Shown piece by piece: positions 31,264 through 47,427 of a stretch of 64,000 nucleotides of DNA. Under the pieces are notes generated by a model. It was not told where the DNA came from, ran no database searches, and saw nothing but the letters and a program-made list of their open reading frames with translations. Position 1 is the stretch's first letter, and each line of letters begins with the position of its first letter. This stretch comes from an uncultured Synechococcus sp. GTDB taxonomy: Bacteria > Cyanobacteriota > Cyanobacteriia > PCC-6307 > Cyanobiaceae. A program made the position numbers and the translations under genes. The stretch is taken from positions 1-64,000 of the forward strand of contig CASICK010000015.1 in the NCBI GenBank assembly GCA_949373155.1. Reading direction: 5' to 3'.

Positions 31264-31925
31264 ACACGCCTCCCCTTCGATTGGTGATTTGCGGAACAGA
31301 CACCGATGTCGGAAAAACCATCGTTAGTGCCCTCTTTGTTCAAGGCTTAGAAGCCACCTATTGGAAGCCGGTCCAAAGCGGAACTGAAGGCGGTGGTGAT
31401 CGTCAACGCGTGATCGATCTTCTGGAGCTTCCAAAGAAGCGTTGGCAACAAGAAGCTTATGCATTTCAAGCTCCCGTTTCACCGCACTGGGCTGCTGAAC
31501 AAGAGGGGCGATGCATTGATCCCGAGCTGCTCCAGTTGCCAGCTATCGATGGACCGTTGGTGGTGGAGACCGCTGGAGGACTGATGGTGCCACTCACACG
31601 CCACTGGCTGCAGATCCAACAACTGGAACGGTGGAAGCTTCCGGTGGTGTTGGTAGCCCGCAGTGAGCTGGGCACCTTGAACCACACGCTTCTCAGTCTG
31701 GAAGCACTGAGAACTCGGAACATTGCGATCCTTGGGCTGGTCATTAACGGCCCTCCCCACTCCGACAATCCCCGCACCCTGAATGAACTCGGCGATGTGC
31801 CTTTGCTATGCGAATTACCACCGCTTGAGGAACTGAATGCCGCGGCCCTCGCCAGGCAATGGCGTGTTCAGAACGTGAAAGCTAAGGTCGAAACTGAGAT
31901 CAATCGTTTAAAGGCTTCGAGATGA
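31260..31925 (+). CDS. bioD: dethiobiotin synthetase
   Basis: The 221-residue ATP-dependent carboxylase closes the ureido ring of dethiobiotin. The P-loop GTDTDVGKTIVSALF, KPVQSGTEGG and VETAGGLMVPL are the family motifs. It starts with an ATG overlapping the bioC stop and its own stop overlaps the start of a 51-aa ORF (ATGA). Confidence 0.95.
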   Translation: MNTPPLRLVICGTDTDVGKTIVSALFVQGLEATYWKPVQSGTEGGGDRQRVIDLLELPKKRWQQEAYAFQAPVSPHWAAEQEGRCIDPELLQLPAIDGPLVVETAGGLMVPLTRHWLQIQQLERWKLPVVLVARSELGTLNHTLLSLEALRTRNIAILGLVINGPPHSDNPRTLNELGDVPLLCELPPLEELNAAALARQWRVQNVKAKVETEINRLKASR

Positions 31926-32077
31926 ATCGCCGTCAAACCGGAGCCGCTGTGGCTGTTGCCTTCCTTTGCGCAGGTATTTTGGTGTTATTTACTGACGTTG
32001 AAGTCGGGTTTGTGCGTTGGTTTAACTGTGGCCCGATTGCCACGGAATCAGAGCAAAACAGTGAAATGTGCCGCTGA
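31922..32077 (+). CDS. 51-aa single-helix membrane protein in the biotin operon
   Basis: An ATG overlapping the bioD stop (ATGA) opens a 51-residue frame: MNRRQTGAAVAVAFLCAGIL, then VLFTDVEVGFVRWFNCGPIA and a polar tail ending EMCR. There is one N-terminal hydrophobic helix (about residues 7-23) preceded by two Arg, so it may be a membrane anchor or an uncleaved signal. The 3' end overlaps the proposed bioA start by 10 bp. No family is recognised; the double overlap in an operon is the main support. Confidence 0.55.
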   Translation: MNRRQTGAAVAVAFLCAGILVLFTDVEVGFVRWFNCGPIATESEQNSEMCR

Positions 32078-33408
32078 ACCCAGCAGAGACGAATTCACCC
32101 AATGGCAGCTGCGACGAAGAAGTGCCTCAGAACCACCATCCCCACCTCTGGCCTCCTTTCACCCAGGTCTCGACAACGCCTCCGTTAGAGAGAGTGCTTC
32201 GAGGAAATGGTGCTCTTCTTTACCGCGATGAAGGGCCTCCGTTAATCGACGCGATTAGCAGCTGGTGGGTCACCTTGCATGGCCATGCCCACCCTCATGT
32301 CGCAGAAGCAATCGCTCGTCAGGCCGAGACCCTTGAGCAGGTCATTTTCGCTGAATTCACCCACCCTCAAGCCGAACGTCTCGCCGATCGTTTAGCAGCC
32401 AAAACCGGATTGGAGCGGGTCTTTTTCTCCGACAACGGCTCTACCGCCGTGGAGGTGGCACTCAAAATCGCCATTCAGTGGTGGCACAACAAAGGAGAGC
32501 CAAGACAGCAAATCATCGCTTTCGATGGCGCTTATCACGGAGATACCTTTGGAGCGATGGCCGTAGGAGCTCGCAGCCTTTTCAGTGAACCCTTTGACCC
32601 GCTGCTATTCCCGGTCGCCCGCATTCCATGGCCAGCGACTTGGTGGGACGACGATCACGTCGAACAGCATGAACAAACAGCACTGAACCAGCTCGAAGAA
32701 GCCCTCAAAACACCAACGGCTGCTGTGATCCTCGAGCCACTTGTCCAAGGCGCGGGCGGGATGAGCATGGTGCGTCCGACCTTTCTTCAGGAAGTGGAAA
32801 AGCGAGTTCGCAACGCTGAAACCTTGTTGATCGCCGATGAAGTCCTTACAGGCTTTGGGCGGTGCGGCGATTTTTTGGCGACCCAGCGAGCAGGCGTCAA
32901 ACCCGATCTTGTCGCGCTATCCAAAGGACTAACCGCTGGATTCCTTCCCATGGGAGTGACCATGGCAAGCGGCGCTGTATTCGACGCCTTCGTTGGCAAG
33001 GACCCGAGTTTGACGCTTTGGCATGGCCACAGTTTCACCGCCAACCCCCTGGGCTGCGCCGCCGCGAACGCCAGTCTGGATCTACTCGAAGCAGAACCTG
33101 ACAAGTACCTGGGGTTCGAAGCAAGGCATCGATCGCGATTAAAGGTATTGGCACGCCACCCAGGAATCAGGCGTGCTCGCGTGACAGGGACGATCGCAGC
33201 CTTTGATCTCGTGGTCAGCGACCAAGAGGGCTACTTGAACCCTGCAGGAAAAGTGCTGCGCCGGCTTGCGAGAGAACGGGGCGTATTGGTGCGGCCTCTC
33301 GGCCAAGTGGTGTATCTGCTTCCACCGCTTTGCATCAGTGATGAGCAGCTCGATCACTGTTACGCCGTTCTCCAGGAAGCGCTCGATCTTCTGCAAAACA
33401 AGCAATGA
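32068..33408 (+). CDS. bioA: adenosylmethionine-8-amino-7-oxononanoate aminotransferase
   Basis: The 446-residue class III aminotransferase makes DAPA using SAM as amino donor. The LWPPFTQ segment near the N-terminus is typical of BioA, as are the PLP-binding FFSDNGSTAVEVALKIA, LIADEVLTGFGRCG and the lysine segment LVALSKGLTAGFLPMG. The GTG at 32068 is the first start in frame; conserved sequence begins only about 25 residues in, so a later start is possible. It ends 9 bp from convergent DUF3143. Confidence 0.95.
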   Translation: MPLNPAETNSPNGSCDEEVPQNHHPHLWPPFTQVSTTPPLERVLRGNGALLYRDEGPPLIDAISSWWVTLHGHAHPHVAEAIARQAETLEQVIFAEFTHPQAERLADRLAAKTGLERVFFSDNGSTAVEVALKIAIQWWHNKGEPRQQIIAFDGAYHGDTFGAMAVGARSLFSEPFDPLLFPVARIPWPATWWDDDHVEQHEQTALNQLEEALKTPTAAVILEPLVQGAGGMSMVRPTFLQEVEKRVRNAETLLIADEVLTGFGRCGDFLATQRAGVKPDLVALSKGLTAGFLPMGVTMASGAVFDAFVGKDPSLTLWHGHSFTANPLGCAAANASLDLLEAEPDKYLGFEARHRSRLKVLARHPGIRRARVTGTIAAFDLVVSDQEGYLNPAGKVLRRLARERGVLVRPLGQVVYLLPPLCISDEQLDHCYAVLQEALDLLQNKQ

Positions 33409-33417
33409 ACTGAGTTC

Positions 33418-33693
33418 TCAGGGACCCAGCCGCAGGGCCGCCTCGACGTCAGCTCGTGAAAGTCCGTAGGGAAATACGCAGGGGCGAGGCGCTTCATTTG
33501 GGCTCCAGATCACAGCTAGATCCGTTTGTTGCAGACGGATCTCAGCCGTCCATCCCTGTTCCTGCCATGACCAGCCACACGGATCATCGTCTAACCGCTG
33601 CGCTCCAAGCTGCTGGAGCCAAAGCTCAAGAGCCTGCAGCGAATGCTGATTTAAAGGAGTTTCTGCTGGAGGCATCGACACCATCAAGGACAT
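33418..33693 (-). CDS. DUF3143 family protein
   Basis: The 91-residue protein matches the cyanobacterial DUF3143 family: [19 protein letters not shown] at the N-terminus, a Trp-rich centre (GWSWQEQGWTAEIRL) and the end LSRADVEAALRLGP. The function is unknown. It overlaps the upstream J-domain gene by 68 bp from the first ATG; ATGs at 33684 and 33675 shorten the overlap only slightly. The consistent pairing with a J-domain protein suggests a joint role. Confidence 0.8.
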   Translation of the reverse strand: MSLMVSMPPAETPLNQHSLQALELWLQQLGAQRLDDDPCGWSWQEQGWTAEIRLQQTDLAVIWSPNEAPRPCVFPYGLSRADVEAALRLGP

Positions 33694-34156
33694 CCCTAAT
33701 CAACGGCTCCTCTTGAGTCTGCTTGGCCACCAGCCAACTGGGCTGAACCTGAAGCTCCATACCCCGACTCCAAGCGACCCCGACTCCCAGCAATAAACAC
33801 AAAAGCAAGGCCCCGAGCAACATCAACAGCGACAACCACTCCCCTCCTGAAAGTGGTCGCCGCTCACCAATCGCCGTTGGAGAAGACATTGCAGGGGAGG
33901 GCAGCGGAGCGTGCTGCTTTTGCCATAGCTGATCCTGCTGGATTAATTGAGCGTCATAGAGCCGACGCAACGAGGGATCAGACAAGTGGTCATAGGCCTC
34001 ACGTAGGAGCTGGAATTGGCGAGCTGCTTCTGCGGCCGGCAACGACGTGGTGTCGGGATGAACCGACTTGCTGAGACGTCGAAAGGCGCGTCGCAAGGTC
34101 TCGGCGTCAACTCCACGGCCTACTCCTAACCGTTCGTAATGGGTCGAGGCCGACAT
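33626..34156 (-). CDS. membrane-anchored J-domain protein (DnaJ-like)
   Basis: The product of about 176 residues has an N-terminal J domain (residues 5-70): [20 protein letters not shown], the HPD motif in [12 protein letters not shown], and [16 protein letters not shown]. After a linker there is one hydrophobic helix at about 105-127 ([20 protein letters not shown]) and a polar tail. J domains stimulate Hsp70 ATPase; this one would recruit DnaK to a membrane. It lacks the zinc finger and C-terminal domains of true DnaJ. The 3' end overlaps DUF3143. Confidence 0.85.
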   Translation of the reverse strand: MSASTHYERLGVGRGVDAETLRRAFRRLSKSVHPDTTSLPAAEAARQFQLLREAYDHLSDPSLRRLYDAQLIQQDQLWQKQHAPLPSPAMSSPTAIGERRPLSGGEWLSLLMLLGALLLCLLLGVGVAWSRGMELQVQPSWLVAKQTQEEPLIRDVLDGVDASSRNSFKSAFAAGS

Positions 34157-34218
34157 CACGTCCTATTCGAACCGAATCGCGAAGGTGCATTGTAGGAAGA
34201 GTCGCTGCCCTGGCAGCC

Positions 34219-34983
34219 ATGCCAGAAGCAAATAGCTTTTCTGATGCTGGGCCTGACCTATGGCACTGCCTGGGCTGGCAGCCCAATGACACCCAGCTCT
34301 CTCAATTCAAAGAGCTGCAAGCCCTGCTGCGCGATTGGAACAGCAGGGTGAATCTCACCCGATTGGTGGAAAACGAAGAGTTCTGGATCGCGCAGGTCTT
34401 TGACAGTCTTTGGCCGCTCGAAGATGAGCTACGCACCCCAGGCCTGGCCCGTCGCTGCATCGATGTAGGCACTGGAGGCGGGTTTCCTGGCCTCGCTGTC
34501 GCCATCGCTCTACCCGGTACCACTCTCACCCTTGTTGATTCAGTCGGCCGCAAAACTGCAGCAGTGAAAGCCATGGCCAACGCTCTTGGATTAGGGCATC
34601 GCGTGGACGTCCGCACCGAGCGCGTTGAGATCACTGGTCAGGAGCGGTCCTGTCGTGGGACGTTCGATTTAGCGATGGCCAGAGCCGTGGCCACCCCCCC
34701 CGTCGTGGCGGAGTATCTCGTGCCCCTTCTGGCCGATCAAGGCCAAGCCCTTCTCTACAGAGGCCACTGGAGTCAAGACGACGAAGCCAACCTGAAACGA
34801 GCCCTGGTTCCTCTCAAGGCCAAGCTTGCGGACTGCAAGCAGATCAATCTCCCGGCTGGTCGGGGGCTGCGCACGTTGGTTCGAATTGAACCCTTGGCTC
34901 CTTGCCCCAAGAGCTATCCCCGACCCGTTGGTCTACCCAGCCGTGTTCCCCTTGGTGATCAGGCTGACGACAAACGTTCCTGA
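34219..34983 (+). CDS. rsmG: 16S rRNA (guanine-527-N7)-methyltransferase
   Basis: The 254-residue SAM enzyme methylates G527 of 16S rRNA. The motifs are [10 protein letters not shown] near residue 45, the SAM-binding [20 protein letters not shown], and [19 protein letters not shown]. The length is slightly above the bacterial norm because of a C-terminal extension. The 3' end overlaps the convergent aldo/keto reductase gene by 25 bp. It is divergent from the J-domain gene, whose start is 63 bp upstream. Confidence 0.95.
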   Translation: MPEANSFSDAGPDLWHCLGWQPNDTQLSQFKELQALLRDWNSRVNLTRLVENEEFWIAQVFDSLWPLEDELRTPGLARRCIDVGTGGGFPGLAVAIALPGTTLTLVDSVGRKTAAVKAMANALGLGHRVDVRTERVEITGQERSCRGTFDLAMARAVATPPVVAEYLVPLLADQGQALLYRGHWSQDDEANLKRALVPLKAKLADCKQINLPAGRGLRTLVRIEPLAPCPKSYPRPVGLPSRVPLGDQADDKRS

Positions 34984-36176
34984 GGGACGCCGCCAACCCG
35001 TTCCTTTAAACCCCTCAGCAATCCAGGGATCGTTTCGGCCCAGGGACTTTGCTTCAAAACATTGAGGAGGTCTGTCTCGCTGATCTCCTGATCCAGGGCA
35101 TCGGCGTTAGCACCAGGCGCCCAATGTCCTGCATGGCCAAGAATTCCGTAGCGCGCCCTGGCATACCCCTCGAGGTCCCAAGCCTCAATCAAATTGTTGA
35201 GCCAGAGCAACACAGGGAGATTGATACCCCCTGGTGTGTCTTTCCAATGGGGCAACCCTTCTCGCCAGGTCATCAGCCAAGGCTCACCAAGGGCCTTTAG
35301 AGCTTGAGTCTGCAACCGATCTTGAATCGGAGCGATGAGCTCTCCAGCTGTATCGAGTTGACGCACAGCTTCGAGATGAAGATCGAGGTCACTTGGCCTG
35401 GATGCACCAACACTGAGGGTGTGAACACGTGGATCACGCAGACAAAACAGATCGTTAAACACGATCGGGTGAAGGGGAGCGCAAAGCTGCTTCAACAGCA
35501 GCGAAGGCGTATGCAGATGGCCGCCTTTATCGGTGGGACTGATGATGAACACGCCCATGTCATGGCGTTGGGCTGCGGCCAACGCGGGTTCGTTGTCTTG
35601 CCGGATGTAGTACCAATGCAAATTCACATAATCGAAGGCATCAGAGTTGATCGCAGCTTCGATGACGCTGGTTTCACCATGGGTCGAGAAGCCCACATGG
35701 TCGATACGGCCCTCTCGCTGCCAGCGGCGCACCACCTCCATACAGCCGCCTGGTCGCAGCGTTTGCTCTAAATGATCCAACCTGTTGATGCCATGAATCG
35801 CCAGTAACTCGATTCGCTGAACATTTAAGCGCTCCAGGCTGAGTTCGAGCTCGGCTTCGAACACCGCAGGGTCGTCCCGGGGGGGCACCTTGGTTTGAAG
35901 GATGCGATCTGGATCAGGCGAATGGGGAAGGGCCCAGCCAAGTTGCCGCTCGGAGCTGCCGTAATGACGCGCTGTTTCCAAATGGTGAAACCCAAGCTTC
36001 ACCGCACGGTGAAGGGTGTTTTCAACCGTGCGTTGAGCGTCCTGAGTAATCACGTCAGCCTCAAGATCCGACCAACTTTGCTGAAACCTCATTCCCCCTA
36101 GGGAAAGCACAGGCATGGCCAGCTCTGTGCGACCAAAGCGTCGGGTTGGCAAAGCCAGGGAAGCCGATGTTGTCAT
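34959..36176 (-). CDS. aldo/keto reductase
   Basis: The 405-residue protein has an AKR barrel: [20 protein letters not shown], the catalytic-Tyr region [20 protein letters not shown], and [15 protein letters not shown]. It is longer than classical AKRs (about 320), with a C-terminal extension of the type seen in AKRs associated with iron-sulfur proteins; no CxxC cluster remains in this copy. The substrate is unknown. It follows a [4Fe-4S] ferredoxin gene by 6 bp, suggesting a shared redox role. Confidence 0.88.
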   Translation of the reverse strand: MTTSASLALPTRRFGRTELAMPVLSLGGMRFQQSWSDLEADVITQDAQRTVENTLHRAVKLGFHHLETARHYGSSERQLGWALPHSPDPDRILQTKVPPRDDPAVFEAELELSLERLNVQRIELLAIHGINRLDHLEQTLRPGGCMEVVRRWQREGRIDHVGFSTHGETSVIEAAINSDAFDYVNLHWYYIRQDNEPALAAAQRHDMGVFIISPTDKGGHLHTPSLLLKQLCAPLHPIVFNDLFCLRDPRVHTLSVGASRPSDLDLHLEAVRQLDTAGELIAPIQDRLQTQALKALGEPWLMTWREGLPHWKDTPGGINLPVLLWLNNLIEAWDLEGYARARYGILGHAGHWAPGANADALDQEISETDLLNVLKQSPWAETIPGLLRGLKERVGGVPQERLSSA

Positions 36177-36182
36177 CGCAGT

Positions 36183-36620
36183 TCAGTCTTGCGGCTGCCG
36201 AGGGAAAATCCTTCGTGGGCGAGCAGGTGAGGGCAGCCCGAGCGGAAGAAGCTCCTGAGAATCAAGCTGCGCTTGAAGGCCCTTTAGGTCATCAAAGGCA
36301 ACCCAATGAATGCAATCCACAGGGCAGGTTTCAATCGCTTCTTGAATGCGATCAGAGCTATCCCCGTCTTGGCGAATCGCTCGAGAACGTCCCAAATTAG
36401 GCTCGATAATGAAGGTGTTGCATGCCACGTGAGCGCAGTACCTGCAGCCAATACAAACAGCCTCATCAACCCAGACCGCTTTTTCGGCAAGGGCACCACC
36501 CAGAACTGGTTCCATGCCAGTGGAATGATCATCTTCAAGAGAAGACGCGCTGTAAGCAGCAGAGGGGTTACCGGACAAGTCGTTCACGGATTGATCCGTC
36601 GCCCTCTGCAAATCAGGCAT
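36183..36620 (-). CDS. [4Fe-4S]-type ferredoxin
   Basis: The 145-residue protein carries one iron-sulfur site, CIGCRYCAHVACNTF (C-x2-C-x2-C), with the fourth ligand in ETCPVDCIHWV. The flanks (WVDEAVCIGCRYC, LQAQLDSQELLPLG) are those of a cyanobacterial and plastid-related ferredoxin with long tails. It probably passes electrons to a soluble partner. The ATG at 36620 overlaps the DUF1257 stop by 8 bp. The DUF2997-DUF1257-ferredoxin order is a recurrent cyanobacterial arrangement. Confidence 0.87.
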   Translation of the reverse strand: MPDLQRATDQSVNDLSGNPSAAYSASSLEDDHSTGMEPVLGGALAEKAVWVDEAVCIGCRYCAHVACNTFIIEPNLGRSRAIRQDGDSSDRIQEAIETCPVDCIHWVAFDDLKGLQAQLDSQELLPLGLPSPARPRRIFPRQPQD

Positions 36621-37005
36621 CCCAACGGGTCACAACAAGTTCGATTGATCCATCCTGGCAATCGCGTTGCTCTGCAACCTCAAAGCCCTCGGTGAGAGAA
36701 GCCTTTAATACTGTGTTGAGGGCGTAGCGCTGAGTCAGACGAGACAAGAATCGCTCGATCGGCATGGACTGGCGCCACAAATCAAGATCGGTTACGAACT
36801 CATAAGCACCATTGGCTTCATTCCAAACAAAACCAAAATCAGCAGAATCTTGAAGCGTGACCACTAATTCAGCTTCCACGGCTTGGCCTTGATAGCCCCT
36901 CACAGGATGACCTCCCTGCTTGGGCGCATAACCGAGATCTTCAAGGGCGGAGACCAAGGACTCACGCTGGCGAAGTTCTGTTTTGACGGTACTGAAATGG
37001 GACAT
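36613..37005 (-). CDS. ycf35: DUF1257 protein (Ycf35)
   Basis: The 130-residue protein is the cyanobacterial counterpart of plastid Ycf35: MSHFSTVKTELRQRESLVSA at the start, GHPVRGYQGQAVEAELVV, FGFVWNEANGAYEFVTDLDLW. The function is unknown. It shares one base with the DUF2997 gene upstream and overlaps the ferredoxin gene downstream, consistent with a stable complex or a coupled pathway. Confidence 0.88.
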   Translation of the reverse strand: MSHFSTVKTELRQRESLVSALEDLGYAPKQGGHPVRGYQGQAVEAELVVTLQDSADFGFVWNEANGAYEFVTDLDLWRQSMPIERFLSRLTQRYALNTVLKASLTEGFEVAEQRDCQDGSIELVVTRWDA

Positions 37006-37208
37006 CAGGAGGGCTCTACGAACTGGGACTGGGACTGGGTTTGGGTTGTGACGTAGGCATCAGACGTTGGCTGGCGGCGTTCCACCGTGCCTAAAGCTGA
37101 TTCCAACCGTTCCGTCAGCTGCAGACAAGCGTCACCTTCAACGCCTTCCACCTGCTCTTCGACGCGGCCGTCCGGGCGAATTCGGAAACGAAGCGTGCGC
37201 TCAGGCAT
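37005..37208 (-). CDS. DUF2997 protein
   Basis: The 67-residue protein has the family core TLRFRIRPDGRVEEQVEGVEGDACLQLTERLE-type sequence (RFRIRPDGRVEEQVEGVEG) and a polar tail with an alternating Thr/Gln/Ser tract (TQTQSQSQ) near the C-terminus, encoded by a short imperfect repeat at about 37023-37045. It is always small and usually next to DUF1257. The function is unknown. Confidence 0.82.
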   Translation of the reverse strand: MPERTLRFRIRPDGRVEEQVEGVEGDACLQLTERLESALGTVERRQPTSDAYVTTQTQSQSQFVEPS

Positions 37209-37284
37209 TCACCACACCCAACAATGAACAGATGTTAAAGGCGAGAACGCGTAGCTGATGGGGGTGGCGTGTCAGTTCGGACTA

Positions 37285-38094
37285 TCAGCTGAACAATCCT
37301 TCGTCCATCAAGGTTTGGAGGCGATCCAAAACATCAGGGGATTCCATCTGCTCGAGAGCCGTGCGGGCTTCATCGCGAACAGACCGTTCACGATCGTGCA
37401 AAAGCGCACCTACAAAGACCTCAATTACCTCGAGGCGACGGGGTTCAACAAGATGCTCAAGCAGGCGACCGAGAGCCCAGATGCAATTGCTTCGAACCAC
37501 GGATTCACTGTCGATTCGCAAGCTAATCAGCAACTGGCCAGCCGCAGGATCTGCCTTTGCAGCAGAAGTGACCCCAGCTTCAGCGAGAGAAACGGACGCC
37601 CACAAGCGCACAGCAGCCACATCGGTCTGCAAGGCACGAATCAAGGGATTCAGCACTGGTGCATCGGGATAATTTCCAAGACTCCAGGCCGTGGCTTTCC
37701 GCACATAGGCATTGCTGTCCTCTTGAAGCAATTTCAAAAGGGGGCCCACCGCAGGGGGGGAGGGATTCCGACCGAGGGCGTAGACGGCACTCATGCGCAC
37801 AACAGGGCACACCTCGTATAGGAGAGGCAGCAGGAGCGAAACCGAACGGGGATCTCGATGTTCACAAAACACGCGCAACCCTTGGAGCCGCTGGTCATGG
37901 CCTTGCTGCAACCAATTCAGAGCCTCATCACACTGACGAATGGCCTCCAGGGCATCCTGCTCTGGATCGTCGAGATCGATTTCATCGAGGGGATCACCCA
38001 CCTGTTCAGCTTCAAGCTCACGGGCGAGCACGTCCGGATCGATGGCCAGACTGGCCACACGTGATTCACGATCCAGGGGCGGGCGATCGGTCAT
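37285..38094 (-). CDS. HEAT-repeat protein, NblB/CpcE-like
   Basis: The 269-residue protein is built of about five HEAT-like repeats (VVRMSAVYALGRNPSPPAVG, YVRKATAWSLGNYPDAPVLN, AVRLWASVSLAEAG, VVRSNCIWALGRL, SVRDEARTALEQM). An acidic N-terminal section (DPLDEIDLDDPEQDALEAIR) precedes them. Similar proteins include bilin lyase subunits CpcE/CpcF and NblB, which acts in phycobilisome degradation or chlorophyll handling. A precise role cannot be fixed. It precedes the DUF2997-DUF1257-ferredoxin-AKR genes by 76 bp. Confidence 0.82.
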   Translation of the reverse strand: MTDRPPLDRESRVASLAIDPDVLARELEAEQVGDPLDEIDLDDPEQDALEAIRQCDEALNWLQQGHDQRLQGLRVFCEHRDPRSVSLLLPLLYEVCPVVRMSAVYALGRNPSPPAVGPLLKLLQEDSNAYVRKATAWSLGNYPDAPVLNPLIRALQTDVAAVRLWASVSLAEAGVTSAAKADPAAGQLLISLRIDSESVVRSNCIWALGRLLEHLVEPRRLEVIEVFVGALLHDRERSVRDEARTALEQMESPDVLDRLQTLMDEGLFS

Positions 38095-38118
38095 GGCATT
38101 GATCGTAGAAGGATCAGG

Positions 38119-38244
38119 TCAACTGACCGGAGCTGGCGCAAGCATGTCACCAGGCAACCAGATGCGTGCACTCACTGCAAACAGAGCGAGGCCGAATAAA
38201 GCCACAATCAGAACAGGAAGAATGGTGCTTCGAAAAAAACTCAC
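38119..38244 (-). CDS. 41-aa single-helix membrane protein
   Basis: A GTG start at 38244 opens a 41-residue frame: SFFRSTILPVLIVALFGLAL, then FAVSARIWLPGDMLAPAPVS. There is one strong hydrophobic helix (about residues 7-25). The frame is open upstream but that part overlaps the symporter gene in another frame and is not protein-like. It sits 32 bp after the symporter stop and 24 bp before the HEAT-protein start. I believe similar small proteins exist in other picocyanobacteria but cannot name a family. Confidence 0.6.
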   Translation of the reverse strand: MSFFRSTILPVLIVALFGLALFAVSARIWLPGDMLAPAPVS

Positions 38245-38276
38245 GGTTCTAGTTTTCAATCCATTGTGAAGGGTCA

Positions 38277-40040
38277 CTAAGCGGCAAGACGAGAATGCCG
38301 CCCTCGCAAAAGAAGAGAGAGGGACACAACCGTGAGAATTAAGCCTGACCAACCTGCCACTTGCTGGTGCAGAAGGAAGGCACCCGAGCCAAGTAGCGCC
38401 CCAAACAGAACACAACTACTCAGCACAAACCGAGTGAGAAGATCTCGCAGTGATTCAGACGCCTCCACCTCACAACGCCGCCGCCAACGACTCCAGCCAG
38501 GCCCTGGGGGCTGAACGCGTTGCACGAACCGCTCAAGCACCTCGGCTGACTCCGGGGGAGTGATCAACATCACCACCACCCAAACCACTGCCGTGATGGC
38601 AGTAGTGACCATCAACCTGAGCCCGTAGTCCGAAATTTGAAGAACAGGAATCACAGAGGTGGCCAAGCCAACAAAAAATCCACACACCATCGATGACAGC
38701 TCTGCTGCAGCATTAATTCGCCACCAGAACCAACGCAAGACCAGAACCACACCAGGCCCAGTCCCGATCGCGATCACCAGTCGGAACACGGTGCCAATGC
38801 TGTCACTGATCAAAGCCGTAAACACCCCTAACACCAACAAAAGAACGCTGGTGGCTTGTCCAACAAAGAGCAGCTCTTTCTGCGAAGCATCAGGCTTCAC
38901 AAAGCGCTGATAGAGGTCATGGGTGAGATAACTCGCACCCCAGTTCACGGATGTGCTGACCGTGCTCATAAAGGCAGCCACTAACGAAACCACCACCAGA
39001 CCAAGCACCACAGGCGGGAGGTAGGCCACCGCAAGAGCTGGATAACTCAATTCCCAATCAGCCTGATCTGGCAGCAGCACCAGAGCGGCAAGGGCCACCA
39101 AAACCCACAGCCAGCTGCGCAGCAGGTAATTCACCACAAGAAACACCCAGCCTGCTAACCGCGCCTGACGTTCATCGCGGGTAGCAAGCATCCGTTGAAT
39201 GAATTCACCCCCGCCATCACTGCGCCGGAAACTCCACCACTGCACCGTGAGGTAGGCCAAGAAGGTGGATGCACTGATCCCTGCCCCTCCAATCCAATCG
39301 AAGCCAGAGTCAGTCCAGCGCCAAGGAACAAGCGACAACACCTCGGGACGATCCAAATCGTTGAGGCTGGTGAGCAGAGCATCCATCCCTCCAGCGGCAT
39401 GGATGGCAGCCCAAGCCACAGCCAGAGCTCCCACCATCGCCAGAATCAACTGCACAAAATCAGTGATCACAACGGCCCAAAGGCCACCGGCCACCGTGTA
39501 CACCAGGACCAAAACAGCCACAATCATCAACAACAGCACCGTGTCGGGAAGACCGCCGAGAGCTGGCAAGGGCTGATCGGACACAATCCCTAGCGCTTGC
39601 ACTACCTTTCGCATGGCCAAGAACGCATAGCCGATTCCGATGCAATTAATCGGAAGGGCCAGCAAAAAGGCCTTCGTGCCTCGCAGCCAAGCCGCCGTAG
39701 CTCCTCCATAGCGGAGTTCTGTAAAGGCAGCGTCTGTCATCACGCCGCTGCGCCGCCAAAGGGGCGCAAACACCACAGCCATCGCCACATGAGCAAGGCC
39801 GAACCCCCACCACTCCCAATTCGCGGCCAGGCCTCTGGTGCCCACCAAACCCGCGACATACAACGGTGTATCGATGGAGAAGGTGGTGGCGGCCATCGAA
39901 GCGCCTGCCAACCACCCGCTCAGGCTGCGTCCAGCAACGAAATAATCCTCTTCACCCTGATTGCGTCGAGCTAGCCAAAGCCCAAGAAACAAGGTTCCGA
40001 TTAAATAAAAGACCAGCAAAAACCAGTCAATCGGTGCCAT
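38277..40040 (-). CDS. sodium:solute symporter (SSS family)
   Basis: The product of about 587 residues has roughly 13-14 membrane helices. The SSS features are the N-terminal LVFYLIGTLFLGLWLARR, then GRSLSGWLAGASMAATTFS, the VYTVAGGLWAVVITDFVQ helix, and the Na-site region LVAAFMSTVSTSVNWGASYL. The substrate cannot be read from sequence. Members import sugars, amino acids, urea or small acids with Na+, which suits a marine cell. The ATG at 40040 is chosen over a TTG three codons upstream. Confidence 0.93.
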   Translation of the reverse strand: MAPIDWFLLVFYLIGTLFLGLWLARRNQGEEDYFVAGRSLSGWLAGASMAATTFSIDTPLYVAGLVGTRGLAANWEWWGFGLAHVAMAVVFAPLWRRSGVMTDAAFTELRYGGATAAWLRGTKAFLLALPINCIGIGYAFLAMRKVVQALGIVSDQPLPALGGLPDTVLLLMIVAVLVLVYTVAGGLWAVVITDFVQLILAMVGALAVAWAAIHAAGGMDALLTSLNDLDRPEVLSLVPWRWTDSGFDWIGGAGISASTFLAYLTVQWWSFRRSDGGGEFIQRMLATRDERQARLAGWVFLVVNYLLRSWLWVLVALAALVLLPDQADWELSYPALAVAYLPPVVLGLVVVSLVAAFMSTVSTSVNWGASYLTHDLYQRFVKPDASQKELLFVGQATSVLLLVLGVFTALISDSIGTVFRLVIAIGTGPGVVLVLRWFWWRINAAAELSSMVCGFFVGLATSVIPVLQISDYGLRLMVTTAITAVVWVVVMLITPPESAEVLERFVQRVQPPGPGWSRWRRRCEVEASESLRDLLTRFVLSSCVLFGALLGSGAFLLHQQVAGWSGLILTVVSLSLLLRGRHSRLAA

Positions 40041-40073
40041 CGGATCCAATCAAGTCTGCTTTCGCAGTCTCCT

Positions 40074-41308
<1,235 letters not shown>

Positions 41309-41330
41309 TCATGCGAAGGTAAGCGAAGAA

Positions 41331-47380
<6,050 letters not shown>

Positions 47381-47427
47381 TGGCGTTTAAGAAAGAAGGC
47401 GGTTGTGTCGTTTCGTTCGTTGATCCG

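Noticed and set aside
37258..37821. Plus-strand 187-aa frame over the HEAT gene
   Set aside because: It is antisense to a well-formed HEAT-repeat protein and has no domain of its own.
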